From Klebsiella terrigena (GTDB lineage Bacteria > Pseudomonadota > Gammaproteobacteria > Enterobacterales > Enterobacteriaceae), in the NCBI RefSeq assembly GCF_006539725.1, contig NZ_BJNO01000009.1, positions 62,001 to 126,000 of the forward strand: a stretch of DNA of 64,000 bases, read 5' to 3'. Position 1 is the stretch's first letter. Each line of letters opens with the position of its first letter. The notes beneath the pieces are model-generated. The model did no database searches and was not told the DNA's origin. It saw nothing but the letters and a program-made list of their open reading frames with translations. Positions 44,818 through 53,990 of the stretch are shown here, in pieces. The translations under genes and the position numbers were made by a program.

Positions 44818-45156
44818 TTACAGGTTTTCTTTTGCGACTTCGAAGTGGACGGACAGCAGCCAGGACTCTTCTTCTGGCAGGTTGCCGAACTGCGCGACCA
44901 CTTCGCGGGCCAGCATCATTGAATCTTGTGAAATCTCTTCAAACAGGCTGGCATCCACTTCCGGCAGCGGCTCGCCGCTAATTGACCGGTGGGCCATAGC
45001 CCGCACGTGGGAGGTCAGCATCTGCTCCTGGACGGCGTTGGGGATGATGTTACGGCGACCTAGCAGGGTATAAACCTGCTGCAGCATCTTCTCAGCCAGC
45101 TGCTCGGTTTGCGTTGCCTGCTCCCCTACGTCGTGTGTTACCGCTCCGTTATTCAC
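44818..45156 (-). CDS. stand-alone PRD domain protein
   Basis: A 112-residue single PTS-regulation domain protein without DNA-binding domain. The PRD-like core reads MLQQVYTLLGRRNIIPNAVQ, then HVRAMAHRSISGEPLPEVD, and ends EESWLLSVHFEVAKENL; histidines at HVRAMAHR and SVHFEV are candidate phosphosites. I place the start at the GTG at 45156, with GGGGTAAG upstream, because longer in-frame extensions read through the likely leader and operator. First gene of the ten-gene operon. It may be phosphorylated by the system's own carriers or partner the large PRD regulator. Confidence 0.7.
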   Translation of the reverse strand: MNNGAVTHDVGEQATQTEQLAEKMLQQVYTLLGRRNIIPNAVQEQMLTSHVRAMAHRSISGEPLPEVDASLFEEISQDSMMLAREVVAQFGNLPEEESWLLSVHFEVAKENL

Positions 45157-45225
45157 TTGTCTTACCCCGTTGATGTCTCTGGGGACAAAACTAACGCCGG
45201 GGGTGAGGAGTTTGTAGCGAGTTGT

Positions 45226-45245
45226 TTTCCACTTCGAAGTGGAAA
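45226..45245. promoter_or_regulatory. perfect 20-bp palindrome upstream of the DUF4310/DgaEF operon
   Basis: TTTCCACTTCGAAGTGGAAA is a perfect inverted repeat 70 bp before the PRD gene start. It could be the operator of the MtlR/BglG-type regulator or an RNA hairpin in the leader. No second copy was noticed in the window. Confidence 0.6.
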
Positions 45246-45267
45246 GGCCGCCGGACGATGCGATCCA

Positions 45268-45285
45268 TTGCACAGAATTGGCCTA
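45268..45285 (-). promoter_or_regulatory. candidate sigma-54 promoter
   Basis: On the minus strand TTAGGCCAATTCTGTGCAA contains GG and GC separated by exactly 10 bp with a TGTGCA -12 region, like the TGGCAC-N5-TTGC pattern. It would start transcription about 100 bp upstream of the PRD gene. Related dga and gfr operons of Salmonella use sigma-54, but the regulator here lacks the AAA+ domain sigma-54 needs, so this call is tentative. Confidence 0.4.
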
Positions 45286-45457
45286 AATCTGCCATTTTCG
45301 GCAGAACGGCGTGAGGAGAGTCACAAGAACGTCATTAAATTAGCGTGCGCAAGCGGCCGAAACGGCGGCAGAGAAGAGCGGGAAAATGTGACAGGGATTG
45401 GGTTTTGTGCGAAGACGACGTGCAGGAGGTACCGGCTGATACCTCCTGGAAAAGATC

Positions 45458-45847
45458 TTAACGGTACTTCTGGTGGTAGGTGTTACGGGTGGTTTTGAAC
45501 GCTTCCGCAGCGGTCTGCGCCTCTTTGACCTTGCCTTCATTGGCCAGCTTCAGGGCGCCGTCAATCTGGCCAATCAGGATATCGAGGCCGTGGCGATAGT
45601 CCTTCATCTCCGCGCTGTCCGCCGCTTTGCCTTCCAGCTTCGGCGGGGTCTCTTTCTGCGCATCGACGGCGGCGTCGCGCATCTTCGTCAGCGCCGCTTT
45701 CAGCTCGCCGGCATCCGCGGTCTTCTGCACCACCTGCAGATTCTGCGCGATAGTATCCATATCCTCGCCCAGATCGGCGGCAAACGCCGACGCTGAACCC
45801 ATCGCCAGGGCTGAGACAGCCAGCGCTGCTAACAGTTTTTTACGCAT
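45458..45847 (-). CDS. cybC: soluble cytochrome b562
   Basis: A 129-residue precursor with signal peptide [20 protein letters not shown] (AFA), giving a mature protein from ADLGEDMDT. The haem ligands of the four-helix-bundle haem protein are Met7 of the mature chain (EDMDT) and the C-terminal His in RNTYHQKYR. Periplasmic; its physiological electron-transfer partner is not known. Position between the nrd region and pmbA matches E. coli, with the ten-gene operon inserted on its downstream side. Confidence 0.95.
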   Translation of the reverse strand: MRKKLLAALAVSALAMGSASAFAADLGEDMDTIAQNLQVVQKTADAGELKAALTKMRDAAVDAQKETPPKLEGKAADSAEMKDYRHGLDILIGQIDGALKLANEGKVKEAQTAAEAFKTTRNTYHQKYR

Positions 45848-45958
45848 TGCTCACTTCCTTTTTTATTATTTAAGCATAAGGAAAAGGCGCCACCTGGGCG
45901 CCTTTCTATACCCGTTATTGCTCAAGCCGAGGCCTGAATAATCCGGTATAACACGCCG

Positions 45959-47311
45959 TTATTGCCCGGCGATTTTCATCTCTGGCAGCAGCACGGAACC
46001 GCACTGGATGTTGCTGCGCATTTCGATATCGTCGGCGACGGTCACGATATTACGCCACATATCTTTCAGATTTCCGGCGATGGTGATTTCGCTTACCGGA
46101 TACTGAATTTCACCATTCTCCACCCAGAAACCGGACGCGCCGCGCGAGTAATCGCCGGTCACACCGCTGACACCCTGCCCCATCAGTTCGGTGACGACAA
46201 GCCCGGTGCCCATCTCTTTAAGCAACTTTTCAAAACTCAGGCCGCGGCCGTTGATTCGCCAGTTGTGGATGCCGCCCGCGTGTCCGGTGCTCTTCATGCC
46301 CAGCTTGCGCGCCGAGTAGTTGGTCAGCAGCCACTGCGTCAGAATGCCGTCCTTAATGATGTCGCGACGCTCCGTACGCACGCCTTCGCTGTCGAACGGC
46401 GTTGACGCCAGCCCTTTCAGCAGGTGCGGATGCTCTTCGATGGTCAGCCAGTCCGGGAGGATCTGGGTGCCGAGGGCGTCAAGCAGGAAGGTCGATTTAC
46501 GGTACACCGCGCCGCCGGCAATCGCGCCGACCAGGTGACCAAACAGCCCGGTCGCCACTTCATTGGCAAAAATCACCGGCGCCTTCATGGTCGAGAGCTT
46601 ACGCGGCGCCAGGCGCGAAAGAGTGCGGCGGGCGCACTCGTCGCCCACCCACTCCGGCGACGCTAAATCTTCAATCGCGCGGCCGATGGTATAGGCGTAA
46701 TCACGCTCCATATCGCCGTTTTCTTCCGCGATAACGCAGCTGGATAGCGAATGGCGGGTAGAACAGTAGCCCTGCAGCATGCCGTGGCTGTTGCCGAATA
46801 CCTTGATGCCGTAGTGGCTGTTGAAGCTGCCGCCTTCGGTGTTGGTGATACGTTTATCGGCCTGCAGCGCCACCTGTTCAGCGCGGGCGGCCAGCTCGAT
46901 GGCCCGATCCGGCGTCACTTCCGCCGGGTGGAACAGGTCAAGATCCGGGGCGTCAAAGGCCAGCAGCTCTTTATCGGCAACGCCGGCAAACGGGTCAGGC
47001 GAGGTATAGCGGGCAATATCCAGCGCCGCCTGCACCGTACGGGCAATCGCCTGCGGGCTAAGATCGGTTGAGGAGGCGCTGCCTTTGCGATGCTGATGAT
47101 AAACGGTGATGCCTAAGGCACCATCGCTGTTGAATTCTACGTTCTCCACCTCGCCGTAGCGGGTGCTGACGCTGATGCCGGTGGTTTTGCTGACGGAGAC
47201 TTCAGCACCGTCTGATTTACCTGCCGCCAGTTCCAGCGCCGTGGTCACGGCCTCTTCCAGCGCCTTACGCTGCTGTGCAACTTGAGAGATGACTTTCATC
47301 GCTAATGCCAT
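45959..47311 (-). CDS. pmbA: metalloprotease TldE/PmbA
   Basis: A 450-residue subunit of the TldD/TldE protease, known for maturing microcin B17 and degrading CcdA in E. coli. TldE has no HExxxH zinc motif of its own; the partner TldD, not in this window, supplies it. The sequence is collinear with E. coli PmbA ([52 protein letters not shown]). The ATG at 47311 restores [11 protein letters not shown]. Divergent from yjgA. Confidence 0.95.
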   Translation of the reverse strand: MALAMKVISQVAQQRKALEEAVTTALELAAGKSDGAEVSVSKTTGISVSTRYGEVENVEFNSDGALGITVYHQHRKGSASSTDLSPQAIARTVQAALDIARYTSPDPFAGVADKELLAFDAPDLDLFHPAEVTPDRAIELAARAEQVALQADKRITNTEGGSFNSHYGIKVFGNSHGMLQGYCSTRHSLSSCVIAEENGDMERDYAYTIGRAIEDLASPEWVGDECARRTLSRLAPRKLSTMKAPVIFANEVATGLFGHLVGAIAGGAVYRKSTFLLDALGTQILPDWLTIEEHPHLLKGLASTPFDSEGVRTERRDIIKDGILTQWLLTNYSARKLGMKSTGHAGGIHNWRINGRGLSFEKLLKEMGTGLVVTELMGQGVSGVTGDYSRGASGFWVENGEIQYPVSEITIAGNLKDMWRNIVTVADDIEMRSNIQCGSVLLPEMKIAGQ

Positions 47312-47406
47312 AATGTAGGAAGGAGTTAATTGAAGTCTAACAGAGAACCGTTTTTCAGTGCGCGCCTTAACTGGTAACATTAGCCTCTTTTTTTAAGGAG
47401 CCTGAG

Positions 47407-47958
47407 ATGACAAAGCAGCCCGATGACTGGCTCGACGACGTTCCCGGTGATGACGTCGAAGATGAAGACGATGAAATTATCTGGGTCAGTAAAAGTGAAA
47501 TTAAGCGTGACGCCGAAGAACTGAAGCGTCTTGGCGCGGAACTGGTAGAGCTGGGGAAAAACGCGCTGGATAAAATCCCGCTCGATACCGACCTGCGCGA
47601 CGCCATTGAACTTGCCCAACGGATCAAGAAAGAGGGCCGCCGCCGCCAGATGCAGCTGATTGGCAAAATGCTGCGCAGCCGCGACGTTGACCCGATTCGC
47701 CAGGCGCTGGACAAGCTGAAGAACCGCCACAACCAGCAGGTTGCGCTGTTCCATAAGCTGGAGATGATCCGCGACCGTCTGATTGCCGATGGCGATGACG
47801 CGGTGCCGGAAGTGCTGAACCTGTGGCCGGAAGCTGACCGTCAGCAGCTGCGTTCGCTTATCCGTAACGCGCAAAAAGAGAAAGAAGGCAACAAGCCGCC
47901 GAAGTCCGCGCGCCTGATCTTCCAGTATCTGCGTGAGCTGGCCGAAGGCGAAAGCTAA
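47407..47958 (+). CDS. yjgA: ribosome-associated protein YjgA/DarP (DUF615)
   Basis: A 183-residue, highly charged helical protein acting in 50S ribosomal subunit assembly. The acidic N-terminus ([20 protein letters not shown]) and the basic [19 protein letters not shown] segment match E. coli YjgA. Start follows AAGGAGCCTGAG. Stand-alone gene divergent from pmbA. Confidence 0.94.
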   Translation: MTKQPDDWLDDVPGDDVEDEDDEIIWVSKSEIKRDAEELKRLGAELVELGKNALDKIPLDTDLRDAIELAQRIKKEGRRRQMQLIGKMLRSRDVDPIRQALDKLKNRHNQQVALFHKLEMIRDRLIADGDDAVPEVLNLWPEADRQQLRSLIRNAQKEKEGNKPPKSARLIFQYLRELAEGES

Positions 47959-48517
47959 TTTCGCTCCCGCCCGCCTGGCTTCTCCGCAGGCGGCGCGCCT
48001 GTCCGGGCTACCTGATTAACGTTTAACCTGTAGCCCGGCATGCGTGCGCATTGCCGGGAAGGCTGGCTTTCCCCGCACCGTCCGCAGGGGAGCTCTCTTT
48101 GTTCCCACCGTCAGGCCATCCTGAGGCCTATGTTCAGCGCCTTTCAGCTTTTTTTGCGCCTGTTTTGCCCCTGTTTTGCTTCTCTTTGCCTTTTCTTTGC
48201 CTTCTCTTGTGCCTCCCTGCTGCTTACCTGCGTTTTTATCCTGCCTGAGCGCCGTTTTGCCAGGCGTCAGCAGACGTGACTTTTTTGCTGCCTCAGCCGC
48301 CAATAAAAGCTGAATCGTTAAAGCTAATAGTGCATAAATTCACATTTTCATCGGCAACAATTACGCCAAATTGCATTAAAACAGGACTTCAGTCGCAGTT
48401 AAAAACAGCAAATCGCGCATATTCTCACCAGGTGAGGCACTTCACATTTTCATCATCCGCTAACTATTAGATTCCTTTCATTGATAACAATATCGATTCA
48501 GCAAAAAGGGACGAAAA
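47959..48517. other. long intergenic region with REP-like palindrome and pyrimidine tract
   Basis: Contains an inverted repeat CCGGGCTAC (48003-48011) / GTAGCCCGG (48030-48038) followed by CCGGCATGCGTGCGCATTGCCGG. A plus-strand pyrimidine-rich tract from about 48141 to 48240 follows. After 48300 there is AT-rich DNA likely to hold the promoter of the gene at 48518. The only open frame, on the minus strand at 48016-48303, starts with TTG, has no ribosome-binding site and encodes low-complexity basic sequence, so I do not call it. Confidence 0.5.
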
Positions 48518-49726
48518 ATGAAAAAAATAGTAGCGTTGACGGCAGTAGCGATGATGATTTCTGGGCAAGTCGCGGCAAAAACCTGGGTGCTGACAAGCGC
48601 TGAAAGCAGTACAGAGAAAGGAAACTGGCAGGTAAGCAGCGATCAGCTGAAAATAAAAGATCGCCATTTCAGCATCGAGCAAAAAGTGCTCCACGGCGGC
48701 AAGCAGGAGGGGAGTAAAGTTATCGTGATTCGCAGCCAGGACGGCCTGACTATCGCGCTCAGCCCGACTCGCGGCATGAACTTGCTCAAAATCGAAGGTT
48801 TCGGCACGCGGATGGGCTGGGACTCGCCGGTCAAAGAGGTGGTGAACCCGGCGTTTATTAATCTGGAAAGCCGCAACGGGCTGGGCTGGCTGGAAGGTTT
48901 CAATGAGATGATGGTGCGCTGCGGCTACGAATGGACCGGTCATCCGGTCACCGCCGACGGACAGATTTACACCCTGCACGGCAAAGCCGGAAACACGCCG
49001 GCCTCGCAGGTTGAGGTCGAGGTTGCCGATAGCGCGCCGTATGAAATTCGCATTCGCGGGCTGGTGAAGGAGAGCACCTTCAAGAAGGCCGATCTGCAGA
49101 CCATGACCGAGCTGCGCTACGTGCCGGGCAGCAACAGCTTTAGCCTGCACGATGTCTTAACCAACCATGCCGATTATCCGCATGATTATCAGATAATCTA
49201 CCACAGCAATTTCGGTACGCCGATTCTCGAAGAAGGCGCGCGTTTCCTTGCGCCGATGGCCAGCATCAGCCCGTTCAACGACTATGCCAAAGCCGGTTTG
49301 AAAACGTGGCAAACCTATGCCGGCCCGACCAAAGACTTTGACGAGATGGTATTTAATATTCAGCCGCTCGCCGATGACCATCACCAAACGCTGGCGGCGG
49401 TAGTTAACAAGGCTGGCGATAAAGGCGCGTCAATTCAGTTTGATACCCGCCAGCTGCCGGTCCTGACGCTGTGGAAAAACACCGATAGCCAAAAACAGGG
49501 CTATGTTACCGGCATCGAGCCAGGTACCAGCTATGCCTATCCGGTGACCATTGAGCGCGAGCAGAAACGCGTGAAGCAGCTGCAGCCGGGCGCCAGCGCG
49601 CAGTTTGATCTGACCTATACCCTGCTGCACAACAATAAACAGGTTGCCGAGGTTGAGCAGAGGATTGCGGCGATCCAGGGCGATGCGAAGGTTGCGGAAA
49701 ACGACGCGCCGATCGCCAAAGAGTAA
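48518..49726 (+). CDS. exported DUF4432 family aldose-epimerase-like protein
   Basis: A 402-residue protein of the galactose-mutarotase-like DUF4432 family. It shows the motifs LSPTRGMNLLKIEGFGTRMG near residue 88 and YTLHGKAGNTPAS near 150, with HSNFGTPILEEGARFLAP near 230. A signal peptide (MKKIVALTAVAMMISGQVAA) predicts export to the periplasm. The substrate is unknown; a ring-opening or epimerising role on a sugar is the family expectation. Ribosome-binding site AGGGACGAAAA. It is an accessory gene between yjgA and mpl relative to E. coli. Confidence 0.8.
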   Translation: MKKIVALTAVAMMISGQVAAKTWVLTSAESSTEKGNWQVSSDQLKIKDRHFSIEQKVLHGGKQEGSKVIVIRSQDGLTIALSPTRGMNLLKIEGFGTRMGWDSPVKEVVNPAFINLESRNGLGWLEGFNEMMVRCGYEWTGHPVTADGQIYTLHGKAGNTPASQVEVEVADSAPYEIRIRGLVKESTFKKADLQTMTELRYVPGSNSFSLHDVLTNHADYPHDYQIIYHSNFGTPILEEGARFLAPMASISPFNDYAKAGLKTWQTYAGPTKDFDEMVFNIQPLADDHHQTLAAVVNKAGDKGASIQFDTRQLPVLTLWKNTDSQKQGYVTGIEPGTSYAYPVTIEREQKRVKQLQPGASAQFDLTYTLLHNNKQVAEVEQRIAAIQGDAKVAENDAPIAKE

Positions 49727-49790
49727 CCTCCCGGCAGGCGCTGCTCCCGGGCTTACCGCAGAGGCAGCGCCGACACCGCACATCCCCCTT

Positions 49791-49808
49791 CCCGGCGCCA
49801 GCGCCGGG
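49791..49808. terminator. CCCGGCGC hairpin between convergent genes
   Basis: CCCGGCGC (49791-49798) and GCGCCGGG (49801-49808) form an 8-bp stem 65 bp after the DUF4432 gene and 7 bp after the acetyltransferase stop. Likely a bidirectional end signal. Confidence 0.45.
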
Positions 49809-49815
49809 ATATCGC

Positions 49816-50337
49816 TTAGGCCATCACCACCTGGCGCAGCTGCTGCGCAAAGCGCCGGTACTGCGCCTCGTCAATCGCCTGCGGGTAGCTCAGCACCATC
49901 AGCGCATGATCGGCGATGCCGTAATGATAGGTCGGGTGACGGTGCGGCCACGGGTTGTCGCTAAAGCCCATCGCGGCGTAAAACTGCAGCCGCCGACGGG
50001 CGATTTCCGTGGTCAGCGGATCGATCTCGAGGATGGTCAGCGGCGCACGCTTCAGTATTTCCGCCAGCAGGCGCTTGCCGTAACCGCGCGAGCGCAGGCC
50101 GTCGTCAATCGCCAGATGTTCAATGTAGCCATAGCCCGCAAACTGCCAGCTGCCGCTCAGCCCGATAAACTCGCCGTCATCAAACCACGCCTCCAGCGCA
50201 TAGTGCGGGTCGCGCAGCGCGCGCTGTTTAGCCAGCGGCTCGCGCTGCTCGTGCCAGGGGAAAGCCTTGACGTACAGCGCATCGAGCGCGGGAAAGTGCG
50301 GCGAATCGATCGAGGTCAGTTTTTCAGAAGTGAGCAT
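49816..50337 (-). CDS. GNAT family N-acetyltransferase
   Basis: A 173-residue acetyltransferase. The acetyl-CoA loop is DDGLRSRGYGKRLLAEILKR (residues about 78-97), followed by ILEIDPLTTEIARRRLQFYA and MGFSDNPWPHRHPTYH. The substrate is unknown. Start ATG 50337 is 63 bp downstream of the mpl stop, same strand, so the two may be cotranscribed. Not part of the E. coli gene order here. Confidence 0.8.
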   Translation of the reverse strand: MLTSEKLTSIDSPHFPALDALYVKAFPWHEQREPLAKQRALRDPHYALEAWFDDGEFIGLSGSWQFAGYGYIEHLAIDDGLRSRGYGKRLLAEILKRAPLTILEIDPLTTEIARRRLQFYAAMGFSDNPWPHRHPTYHYGIADHALMVLSYPQAIDEAQYRRFAQQLRQVVMA

Positions 50338-50400
50338 GACAAAATCCAGGATGGCAAAAAATCTGCCCTCGCGCGGAGGGCAGAGAGACGATCGTCGGAA

Positions 50401-51774
50401 TTACTCCGCCGCAGCCGCCTTGCTGGCCAGCTTATCCAGCAGCTTCTGATGAATGCCGCCGAAGCCGCCGTTGCTCATCACCAGAATGTGGTCGCCCGGA
50501 TGGGCGGTTTTGATGATCATATCCACCAGCACGTCGACATCGGCGCTCCAGTGGGCTGGCTGCACGCAGGCTTCAGCCACCTCGGCGACCTGCCACGGAA
50601 TATGCTGTGGCTGCAGCAGGAAGACTTCATCCGCGCGGCCCAGCGACGGCGCCAGATCGTCTTTGCAGACGCCCATTTTCATGGTGTTCGAGCGCGGTTC
50701 GAGCACTGCCAGAATGCGGGCAGTGCCGCCAACCTTGCCGCGCAGCGCCTGCAGCGTCGCGAGGATCGCCGTCGGGTGGTGGGCAAAATCGTCGTACACG
50801 GTGACGCCGTTCGCTTCGCCGCGCAGCTCAAGGCGGCGGCGGGCGTTGATAAAGCTGCCCAGCGCGTTGGCGGCGTCTGCCGGCACCACGCCGACATGGC
50901 GGGCGGCGGCAATCGCCATCAGGCCGTTGTGCATATTATGCTCGCCAACCAGCGTCCACTTCACTTCCCCGACCTTCTCACCGTCAAGCCAGACTTCCCA
51001 CTGCGAAGCGTCGGCGTTGAGCTTCTTCGCCTGCCAGTGGCCCTGCTCGCCGACCAGCTCCTGCTCGCTCCAGCAGCCCATCGCCATGGTCTGCTTCAGG
51101 TTGATGTCGTTTTCCGGCAGAATAATTTTTCCCTGGCCCGGGACAATGCGCACCAGATGATGGAACTGCTTCTGGATAGCCTTCAGGTCATCAAAGATAT
51201 CCGCGTGATCGAACTCAAGGTTATTGAGGATCAGGGTTCGCGGGCAGTAGTGAACAAATTTCGAACGCTTATCAAAGAAAGCGCAGTCATATTCATCCGC
51301 TTCGATAACAAAGAACGGGCTGCCGCCCAGGCGCGCGGAGACCTCGAAATTACCCGGCACGCCGCCAATCACAAAGCCCGGCTGATAGCCGCAGGCTTCG
51401 AGGATCCAGGTCGCCATGCCGGCGGTCGTCGTTTTACCGTGGGTGCCGGCTACCGCCACAACCCAACGATCGCGCAGGACGAAATCATGCAGCCACTGCG
51501 GGCCGGACATGTACGGAATGTTGTTTTCCAGCACCGCTTCGACACACGGATTGCCGCGGGTCATCGCGTTACCGATGATCACCAGGTCCGGCCGAGGCTC
51601 CAGCTGGCTGGCGTCATATCCTTGAATAAGATCGATCCCCTGATTTTCCAGCAGGGTGCTCATCGGCGGATAGACGTTAGCATCCGACCCCGTTACCTCA
51701 TGACCGAGGGAACGCGCCAGCATCGCCAGCCCCCCCATAAACGTGCCACAGATACCTAAAATATGAATGCGCAT
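50401..51774 (-). CDS. mpl: UDP-N-acetylmuramate:L-Ala-gamma-D-Glu-meso-DAP ligase Mpl
   Basis: A 457-residue Mur-ligase family enzyme that reattaches recycled tripeptide to UDP-MurNAc in peptidoglycan recycling. The ATP loop GTHGKTTTAGMATWILE lies near residue 110. NNLEFDHADIFDDL and YDDFAHHPTAI are intact. MRIHILGICGTFMGGLAMLA opens the protein. Divergent from fbp. Confidence 0.96.
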   Translation of the reverse strand: MRIHILGICGTFMGGLAMLARSLGHEVTGSDANVYPPMSTLLENQGIDLIQGYDASQLEPRPDLVIIGNAMTRGNPCVEAVLENNIPYMSGPQWLHDFVLRDRWVVAVAGTHGKTTTAGMATWILEACGYQPGFVIGGVPGNFEVSARLGGSPFFVIEADEYDCAFFDKRSKFVHYCPRTLILNNLEFDHADIFDDLKAIQKQFHHLVRIVPGQGKIILPENDINLKQTMAMGCWSEQELVGEQGHWQAKKLNADASQWEVWLDGEKVGEVKWTLVGEHNMHNGLMAIAAARHVGVVPADAANALGSFINARRRLELRGEANGVTVYDDFAHHPTAILATLQALRGKVGGTARILAVLEPRSNTMKMGVCKDDLAPSLGRADEVFLLQPQHIPWQVAEVAEACVQPAHWSADVDVLVDMIIKTAHPGDHILVMSNGGFGGIHQKLLDKLASKAAAAE

Positions 51775-51949
51775 TCGTCACTTCCCTCTTTAATCTGGCG
51801 CACATTTTACCCTTATGTTCGGCATCAGAGAAATGCATTTCAGGCGAATCCGTTTTTTGCTGGCGCGATTCACCTGTGCGTATTTTTTTTATTCTTTGTT
51901 AAGATTGTTGCGTTCGTTTTACTTCACATAAACATGCAGGGAACGGGTT

Positions 51950-52948
51950 ATGAAAACGTTAGGTGAATTTATTGTCGAAAAGCAGCACGAGTTCTCCCAC
52001 GCAACCGGCGAGCTAACTGCTTTGTTGTCGGCGATAAAACTAGGCGCCAAGATCATCCACCGCGATATCAACAAGGCCGGTCTGGTCGATATCCTGGGTG
52101 CCAGCGGTGCTGAAAACGTCCAGGGCGAGGTGCAGCAAAAACTCGATCTGTTCGCCAATGAAAAATTAAAGGCCGCACTGCGAGCGCGCGATATTGTTGC
52201 CGGGATCGCCTCTGAAGAAGAAGACGAAATCGTCGTCTTTGAAGGCTGCGAACACGCAAAATACGTGGTGCTCATGGACCCGCTGGATGGTTCCTCTAAC
52301 ATCGACGTTAACGTCTCTGTCGGGACCATCTTCTCCATCTACCGTCGCATAACCCCGGTCGGCACGCCGGTCACCGTCGAAGATTTCCTGCAGCCGGGCA
52401 GTAAACAGGTCGCCGCAGGCTACGTCGTTTACGGCTCCTCCACGATGCTGGTTTATACCACCGGCTGCGGCGTGCACGCCTTCACCTACGATCCTTCTCT
52501 TGGCGTATTCTGCCTCTCCCAGGAGCGCATGCGCTTCCCGGAGAAAGGCAATACCTACTCCATCAACGAAGGCAACTACATCAAATTCCCGATGGGTGTG
52601 AAGAAGTACATTAAGTTTTGCCAGGAAGAGGATATCGCGACCCAGCGCCCCTATACCTCGCGCTATATCGGCTCACTGGTAGCGGATTTCCACCGCAATC
52701 TGCTGAAAGGCGGCATTTATCTCTACCCAAGCACCGCCAGCCACCCGGACGGGAAGCTGCGCCTGCTGTACGAATGCAACCCGATGGCGTTCCTCGCCGA
52801 GCAGGCGGGCGGTAAGGCCAGCGACGGTAAAGAGCGTATTCTCGATATCGTCCCGGTTAGCCTGCACCAGCGCCGCTCCTTCTTCGTCGGCAACAACCAT
52901 ATGGTTGAAGACGTCGAAAACCTGATTAAAGAGTTCCCGGACGCGTAA
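51950..52948 (+). CDS. fbp: fructose-1,6-bisphosphatase class 1
   Basis: A 332-residue gluconeogenic phosphatase converting fructose-1,6-bisphosphate to fructose-6-phosphate. The metal-binding motif [12 protein letters not shown] is near residue 111. The substrate-binding [20 protein letters not shown] and a full C-terminus are present. Start ATG 51950, as in E. coli ([20 protein letters not shown]). Confidence 0.97.
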   Translation: MKTLGEFIVEKQHEFSHATGELTALLSAIKLGAKIIHRDINKAGLVDILGASGAENVQGEVQQKLDLFANEKLKAALRARDIVAGIASEEEDEIVVFEGCEHAKYVVLMDPLDGSSNIDVNVSVGTIFSIYRRITPVGTPVTVEDFLQPGSKQVAAGYVVYGSSTMLVYTTGCGVHAFTYDPSLGVFCLSQERMRFPEKGNTYSINEGNYIKFPMGVKKYIKFCQEEDIATQRPYTSRYIGSLVADFHRNLLKGGIYLYPSTASHPDGKLRLLYECNPMAFLAEQAGGKASDGKERILDIVPVSLHQRRSFFVGNNHMVEDVENLIKEFPDA

Positions 52949-52960
52949 CGCTTCTGACTT

Positions 52961-52983
52961 CCCCTCTCGCCCGGCGAGAGGGG
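52961..52983. terminator. CCCCTCTCGCC palindrome between fbp and yjfF
   Basis: CCCCTCTCGCC (52961-52971) and GGCGAGAGGGG (52973-52983), between convergent genes and followed by AATTT. Bidirectional terminator, member of the repeated palindrome family. Confidence 0.65.
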
Positions 52984-52991
52984 AATTTACG

Positions 52992-53990
52992 CTAGCGATT
53001 CGCCGCCCCGCTTACCCGCGATACCGGCGAGTTCTGGCGGTTTTCCCACAGCACCGTCAGCCCGCGCTGCAGCGCAATAAAGATAAACAGCAGAATGCCG
53101 ATCGCAATTTTCGTCCACCACGAGCTGAGCGTACCGTCAAAGTTGATGTAGGTCTGAATCAGCCCCTGAATCGCCACGCCGAACAGCGTGCCTAATACCG
53201 TGCCGACGCCGCCGCTGAGCAGCGTGCCGCCAATCACCACCGACGCAATCGCGTCCAGCTCAACGCCCACTCCGGCCAGCGCGTAACCGGCCTGGGTATA
53301 GATAGAAAAAACGATCCCCGCCAGCGTCGCCAGCCCGGTCGAGAGCATGTAGATGCGGATGGTGGTCCCACGCGTCGAAATGCCCATCAGGTTCGCCGAG
53401 ACGGCGCTGCCGCCGATGGCGTACACCTGATTGCCAAAGCGGGTGCGGTGAGCCATAAAAATGCCCGCCACCACCACCAGCAGCATCAGCAGCCCCATCG
53501 CGCTCAGGCGACCGCCGCCGGGAATGGTCCACGCCAGCCCAGAGAGCGTGTCATACACCGGATGATCGATAGGAATGGACTCTTCAGAGACCAGGTAGCT
53601 CACGCCGCGCAGGAAGAACATCCCGGCGAGGGTAATAATAAACGCCGGGATCTTCAGCGTATCGATAAGCCAGCCCATCAGCGCGCCAAACGCACAGCCC
53701 ATTACCAGCACCAGCGGGAACGCCAGCAGCGGCGTGATCCCCCAGACGCCAATCGCTTTTGCGAGGAACACGCCGGTGAAGGCGATGACCGACCCGACCG
53801 AGAGGTCGATGCCGCCGGAGAGGATCACGAAGGTCATCCCGACGGCAATAATGCCAAGAAAGGCGTTATCGGTGAGGATATTGCAGATCACCCGCGTCGA
53901 GGCGAAGCCGGGAAACTGGGTCAGACAATAGAGGTAGCCCAGCACAAATACGGCAAGGGTAATCATCAACGGCAAGTTACGTTTTATCAC
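52992..53990 (-). CDS. yjfF: galactofuranose ABC transporter permease YjfF
   Basis: A 332-residue inner-membrane permease of the YtfQRT-YjfF galactofuranose importer, belonging to the ribose/RbsC family. The family segments VILSGGIDLSVGSVIAFTGV and LDAIASVVIGGTLLSGGVGT are present, with about eight to ten helices. Its ATG lies 14 bp inside the end of ytfT, so translation is coupled. Confidence 0.95.
   Translation of the reverse strand: MIKRNLPLMITLAVFVLGYLYCLTQFPGFASTRVICNILTDNAFLGIIAVGMTFVILSGGIDLSVGSVIAFTGVFLAKAIGVWGITPLLAFPLVLVMGCAFGALMGWLIDTLKIPAFIITLAGMFFLRGVSYLVSEESIPIDHPVYDTLSGLAWTIPGGGRLSAMGLLMLLVVVAGIFMAHRTRFGNQVYAIGGSAVSANLMGISTRGTTIRIYMLSTGLATLAGIVFSIYTQAGYALAGVGVELDAIASVVIGGTLLSGGVGTVLGTLFGVAIQGLIQTYINFDGTLSSWWTKIAIGILLFIFIALQRGLTVLWENRQNSPVSRVSGAANR

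Noticed and set aside
48016-48303. Lysine-rich 95-codon minus-strand frame
   Set aside because: Starts with TTG, lacks a ribosome-binding site and is low-complexity; the strand bias is reported as a tract instead.
49906-51759. Long plus-strand open frame antisense to mpl and the GNAT gene
   Set aside because: Arginine- and histidine-rich translation typical of antisense frames; both sense genes are clear.
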